NCBI RefSeq assembly: GCF_002970975.1
Contig: NZ_KZ672982.1
Span: 1 to 64,000 of the forward strand
Direction: 5' to 3'
DNA length: 64,000 nt
From: Microbacterium halophytorum
Lineage (GTDB): Bacteria; Actinomycetota; Actinomycetes; Actinomycetales; Microbacteriaceae
The translations under genes were made by a program, and so were the position numbers. Position 1 is the stretch's first letter. Each line of letters opens with the position of its first letter. This document shows, piece by piece, positions 61,516 to 64,000 of this stretch. The notes beneath the pieces were generated by a model. It saw nothing but the letters and a program-made list of their open reading frames with translations, had not been told where the DNA came from and made no database searches.

Positions 61516-62747
61516 GGGCCGGCGAACCGCTGCGCATCGTCGCGGTCGCCGACACGGACTCGTATGTGAAGTGGGCCGCGGCCACGGTCGCCGACCCGCG
61601 TGCGGCGGGCGAGCTGCTCGTGCTCGACACGGAACTGGTGGTGAGCGACGGGCAGCTCGACGCCGCGCTCGCGGGCGCGGGGCTCGCCCGCGATCGGGTC
61701 AGCCGGGTGCGCTTCGAGGAGCTCGCGGAGCGGATGCGCGGCGCCGACGTCGTGCTGGCGGCCGCGCGGGGGCCGCTCGTGCGGCTGATCGCGCGCACGG
61801 CGGCGCGGCTCGAACCAGCGCCCGTGATCGCGACGGGCCTGCCGGGCATCTCGGTGCCGCCGACCTGGCTGGCGCTGCACTTCCGGCGCCAGTGCGACCT
61901 GTTCGTCCTCCACTCGCACCGGGAGGTGCGCGAGTTCCGGCGCCTCGCGGCCGAGCGGGGCATCGAGCAGCGCTTCGCGCTGGCGGGACTGCCGTTCGCG
62001 CGCCGGCTGCACGGGCGGGAGCCGGCGGGCACCGATCTGGTGTTCGCGGCGCAGGCGATCGTGCCCAGGGAGCGGCGCGACCGGCTGACGATGGCACGGC
62101 TGCTCGTGGATGCGGCGCGATCGGAGCCGTCCCGCCGCGTCGTGGTCAAGCTGCGCGGGCGCGCAGGTGAAGCGCAGACGCACCGGGAGGACGACAGTTA
62201 CCCGGAGCTGCTCGCCGAGATCGGCGACGTGCCGCCGAACCTCGTCGTGTCGTACGCGCCGATGGAGGAGGCGCTCGCCAGCGCCGCCGGGCTCGTCACG
62301 GTGAGCTCGACGGCGGCGATCGAGGCCGCTGCGGCGGGCGTGCCCGTCGTGGCGTTCGACGAGTTCGGCGTCGGCGACGACCTGATCAACACGGTCTTCC
62401 TGGGCAGCGGGCTGCTGGCGGGCAGGGAGGGCCTCCTCCCCGGCAGGCAGCGCCATCCGGATCCCGAGTGGCTCACGGACAACTACTTCCACGAGCCGGC
62501 GGACGACACCTGGCTCGCCGACCTCGCCTCGCTCGTCGAGCGCAGGCGCGCGGGCGACCTCGCGCCCCGGCCCGACGGCGTCGGCCTCGGTGGCCGGGCG
62601 CGGGAGGCGTGGGAACGCCGCCTCGCACTGGGGAACCGCGACCGCACGGCCGGCGGGCGCGCGGCGTACGCCGCCGGCGTCCCCGTGCGCTGGGCGCTCG
62701 GCGCCGTCAGGCGCGCCAGGACCCGCCTGTACGGGTCGCACGCCTGA
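61512..62747 (+). CDS. Putative glycosyltransferase (DUF6716-like)
   Basis: 411 aa. It starts with IVAVADTDSYVKWAAATVAD, has VIATGLPGISVPPTWLALHF near residue 115, VVKLRGRAGEAQTHRED near 215, and a GT-B-like C-terminal LVTVSSTAAIEAAAAGVPVV near 262. These resemble a family I know as DUF6716 putative glycosyltransferases, found in CMP-sugar clusters. Basic C-terminal tail, no membrane helix. GTG overlaps the neuB stop by 4 nt, closing a tightly coupled four-gene operon. Probably a second transferase or polymerising enzyme for the surface glycan. Confidence 0.6.
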   Translation: MRAGEPLRIVAVADTDSYVKWAAATVADPRAAGELLVLDTELVVSDGQLDAALAGAGLARDRVSRVRFEELAERMRGADVVLAAARGPLVRLIARTAARLEPAPVIATGLPGISVPPTWLALHFRRQCDLFVLHSHREVREFRRLAAERGIEQRFALAGLPFARRLHGREPAGTDLVFAAQAIVPRERRDRLTMARLLVDAARSEPSRRVVVKLRGRAGEAQTHREDDSYPELLAEIGDVPPNLVVSYAPMEEALASAAGLVTVSSTAAIEAAAAGVPVVAFDEFGVGDDLINTVFLGSGLLAGREGLLPGRQRHPDPEWLTDNYFHEPADDTWLADLASLVERRRAGDLAPRPDGVGLGGRAREAWERRLALGNRDRTAGGRAAYAAGVPVRWALGAVRRARTRLYGSHA

Positions 62748-62844
62748 GCGGTCTCGGGCGCGCGACACGGCCGGGATGCGTCCGGTTCGGAGGTCACCGG
62801 ATCATCCGGTAGTATCTATCGAGGCCCGCAAGGGTCGCTCCGAT

Positions 62845-62921
62845 GGGCGTTTGGCGCAGTTGGTTAGCGCGCTTCCTTCACACGGAAGAGGTCGTGGGTT
62901 CGAGTCCCGCATCGCCCACCA
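62845..62921 (+). tRNA. tRNA-Val (anticodon CAC)
   Basis: Cloverleaf with acceptor GGGCGTT / ATCGCCC (one T-T mismatch), D arm TGGCGCAGTTGGTTAGCGCG, anticodon stem CTTCC-TTCACAC-GGAAG with anticodon CAC, T arm GTGGGTTCGAGTCCCGC, encoded CCA. Reads GTG valine codons. Confidence 0.97.
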
Positions 62922-62924
62922 AAG

Positions 62925-62969
62925 GAACCCCCGGTCAGAAGCCTCTCGTCAGGCGACTGCCGGGGGTTC
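62925..62969 (+). terminator. Hairpin after tRNA-Val
   Basis: Arms GAACCCCCGG (62925-62934) and CCGGGGGTTC (62960-62969), 25-nt loop, immediately after the tRNA 3' end. Confidence 0.7.
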
Positions 62970-63031
62970 GTCGCGTCCGCAGCGAGGTGAGCCGCGGCCC
63001 TGCGGACGACCGGCGTTCCCGGGGGCGGCAG

Positions 63032-63595
63032 TCACGAGGCCCACTGCGTCAGCACGGCGTCGAGCCCGTCGATGACGCGTTCGAACGTGGCGTCGGTCGA
63101 CCTGGGCCACTTGAAGCCCGCGCCGAGCTCGAGGGCGACGAAGCCGTGCAGCGTGGAGCGGATGAGCCGGATCGCGTCGGTCAGGTCGTCGCCGTCGAGA
63201 GCGTAGGCCCGCAGCGCCGAAGCGAATGCGGCGATCATCTCGCCCGCCGCCGCGGTGCCCTCGGCGTCGTCGGGGTCGGGCGCGATCTGGAGTGCGGCGT
63301 ATCGGGCGGGGCGGCCCGCCGCCCAGTCGCGGAGCGCGTGGGCGACCGCGCCGAGCGCGTCTCGCCCCGATAGTCCGGCGCAGGCCGCCGACAGCACGGC
63401 GGCCGCCTCGCGCGCCGCGTTCTGGGCGATCGCCCCGCGCAGGTCCTCGAGGTCGGCGACGTGGCGATAGACGCCCGGCGGGGCGATCCCGAGTGCGCGG
63501 CCGAGCTTCGTGATCGTCAGTTCGTCGAGGCCGATGCGGTCCGCCAGGTCGGCGGCCCGGTCCACGACCGCGGCGCGGTTCAGCCGATCAGGCAT
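63032..63595 (-). CDS. TetR-family transcriptional regulator
   Basis: 187 aa. N-terminal HTH (residues about 7-50: AAVVDRAADLADRIGLDELTITKLGRALGIAPPGVYRHV in part) and a helical ligand-binding C-terminal domain containing RLIRSTLHGFVALELGAGF, typical of the TetR_C_WHG-like group. ATG 63595 chosen over the in-frame start 9 nt upstream. It overlaps the preceding hydrolase gene by 8 nt, so it probably controls that hydrolase operon. Confidence 0.85.
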   Translation of the reverse strand: MPDRLNRAAVVDRAADLADRIGLDELTITKLGRALGIAPPGVYRHVADLEDLRGAIAQNAAREAAAVLSAACAGLSGRDALGAVAHALRDWAAGRPARYAALQIAPDPDDAEGTAAAGEMIAAFASALRAYALDGDDLTDAIRLIRSTLHGFVALELGAGFKWPRSTDATFERVIDGLDAVLTQWAS

Positions 63596-64000
63596 GCGAC
63601 GCACCCCGGCTCAGGAACGGGAGCATCACCGCGAGGACGGCCTCCGCCTGCTCGCCCATCGGGTAGTGGCCCGCGCCGGGAATCATCCGATGCTCGCCCC
63701 GCAGCGCCTCCGCGGCCCATCGGGCTTCCGCTTCCGGGTCGGGGAAGTCGCGATCGCGCTCGCCCATGATGATCAGCGCGGGGGCGGACACCCCCGGCAG
63801 CGCCGCCTCCGCTGGCGCGTGGGAGGTCCGGGTCGTCCTCTCGAACGCCCGCCACCGCCCGGGCCGGCGCAGGAGGGCGAGTGCCGCGCGCACGTGGTCG
63901 TCGTGGTCGTGAGGCAGGCGGTCGCCGAAGAGCGAACGGTAGTAGGCCCGCCAGACGGAGGGCCCCCACGGGCGGGCGAGCGCGAGGCGCATCAGGAACT
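63588..64000 (-). CDS. Alpha/beta hydrolase, C-terminal part (5' end beyond window)
   Basis: At least 134 residues visible, cut at the right edge. The cap/C-terminal region of an alpha/beta hydrolase: ALIIMGERDRDFPDPEAEA with the acid Asp, and the catalytic His in MIPGAGHYPMGEQ. Substrate unknown. Overlaps the tetR start by 8 nt. Confidence 0.8.
   Translation of the reverse strand, partial: FLMRLALARPWGPSVWRAYYRSLFGDRLPHDHDDHVRAALALLRRPGRWRAFERTTRTSHAPAEAALPGVSAPALIIMGERDRDFPDPEAEARWAAEALRGEHRMIPGAGHYPMGEQAEAVLAVMLPFLSRGASHA

Overview
The window is high-GC chromosomal DNA from an actinobacterium. The primary sigma factor, the ParE/ParC pair, SepH and the run of small actinobacterial DUF genes (DUF7455, DUF4193, DUF3093, DUF3710, DUF3159, DUF3000) around sigA, dut, acn and dxs fit the family Microbacteriaceae (Microbacterium-like). 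The genus cannot be fixed from this sequence alone. Coding density is very high, many neighbours overlap by 4 nt, and many starts have a TANNNT -10 box only 6-8 nt upstream, which predicts leaderless mRNAs.

Layout. 1-3980 (minus strand): E2 acyltransferase with three lipoyl domains (cut by the window edge), dihydrolipoamide dehydrogenase, leucyl aminopeptidase. 4091-8727 (plus): PAC2 protein, sigA, a CofE-like ligase overlapping the sigA stop, a SatD-like regulator with its membrane partner, and a pterin dehydratase. 8812-15621 (minus): an ATP-grasp protein and the mutasome imuA'-imuB-dnaE2. 15751-17450: two overlapping alanine-racemase-type genes, each lacking what the other keeps. 17532-23773: DUF7455, parE and parC facing each other, and an alkaline-phosphatase-fold enzyme. 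23787-33300 (minus): a complete glycogen operon glgP-glgB-glgC-glgA-glgX whose gene order and GlgC type look alphaproteobacterial. It sits inside otherwise conserved actinobacterial synteny. 33453-40455: sepH, DUF4193, DUF3093, dut, DUF3710, DUF3159, aconitase. 40511-43600: accessory patch with a broken PIN-toxin gene, two related palindromes, a DapA-family lyase, and a MerR/aldo-keto reductase pair. 43618-56953: dxs, a heterodimeric ABC exporter, beta-oxidation genes fadA and fadB, RNase D, DUF3000, an alpha/beta hydrolase and ZapE. 57104-58342: ammonium transporter behind two GlnR-type boxes. 58530-62747: a four-gene nonulosonic (sialic-acid-like) acid operon. 62845-64000: tRNA-Val(CAC), a TetR regulator and a partial hydrolase.

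How the genes work together. The E2, Lpd and aconitase genes serve central carbon metabolism. The glg operon gives ADP-glucose-dependent synthesis and phosphorolytic breakdown of glycogen. ImuA'-ImuB-DnaE2 is an inducible translesion polymerase set. The nonulosonic acid operon (glycosyltransferase, CMP-sugar synthetase fused to a phosphatase, NeuB-type synthase, second glycosyltransferase) could make and transfer a Kdn-like sugar to a surface polymer without a NeuC epimerase.

Most interesting candidates: (1) the complementary, apparently split alanine racemase pair; (2) the compact nonulosonic acid operon; (3) the transferred-looking glycogen operon; (4) the SatD operon with a palindromic operator and a leaderless promoter; (5) a dispersed intergenic palindrome family. 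No CRISPR array, prophage or insertion sequence was seen.
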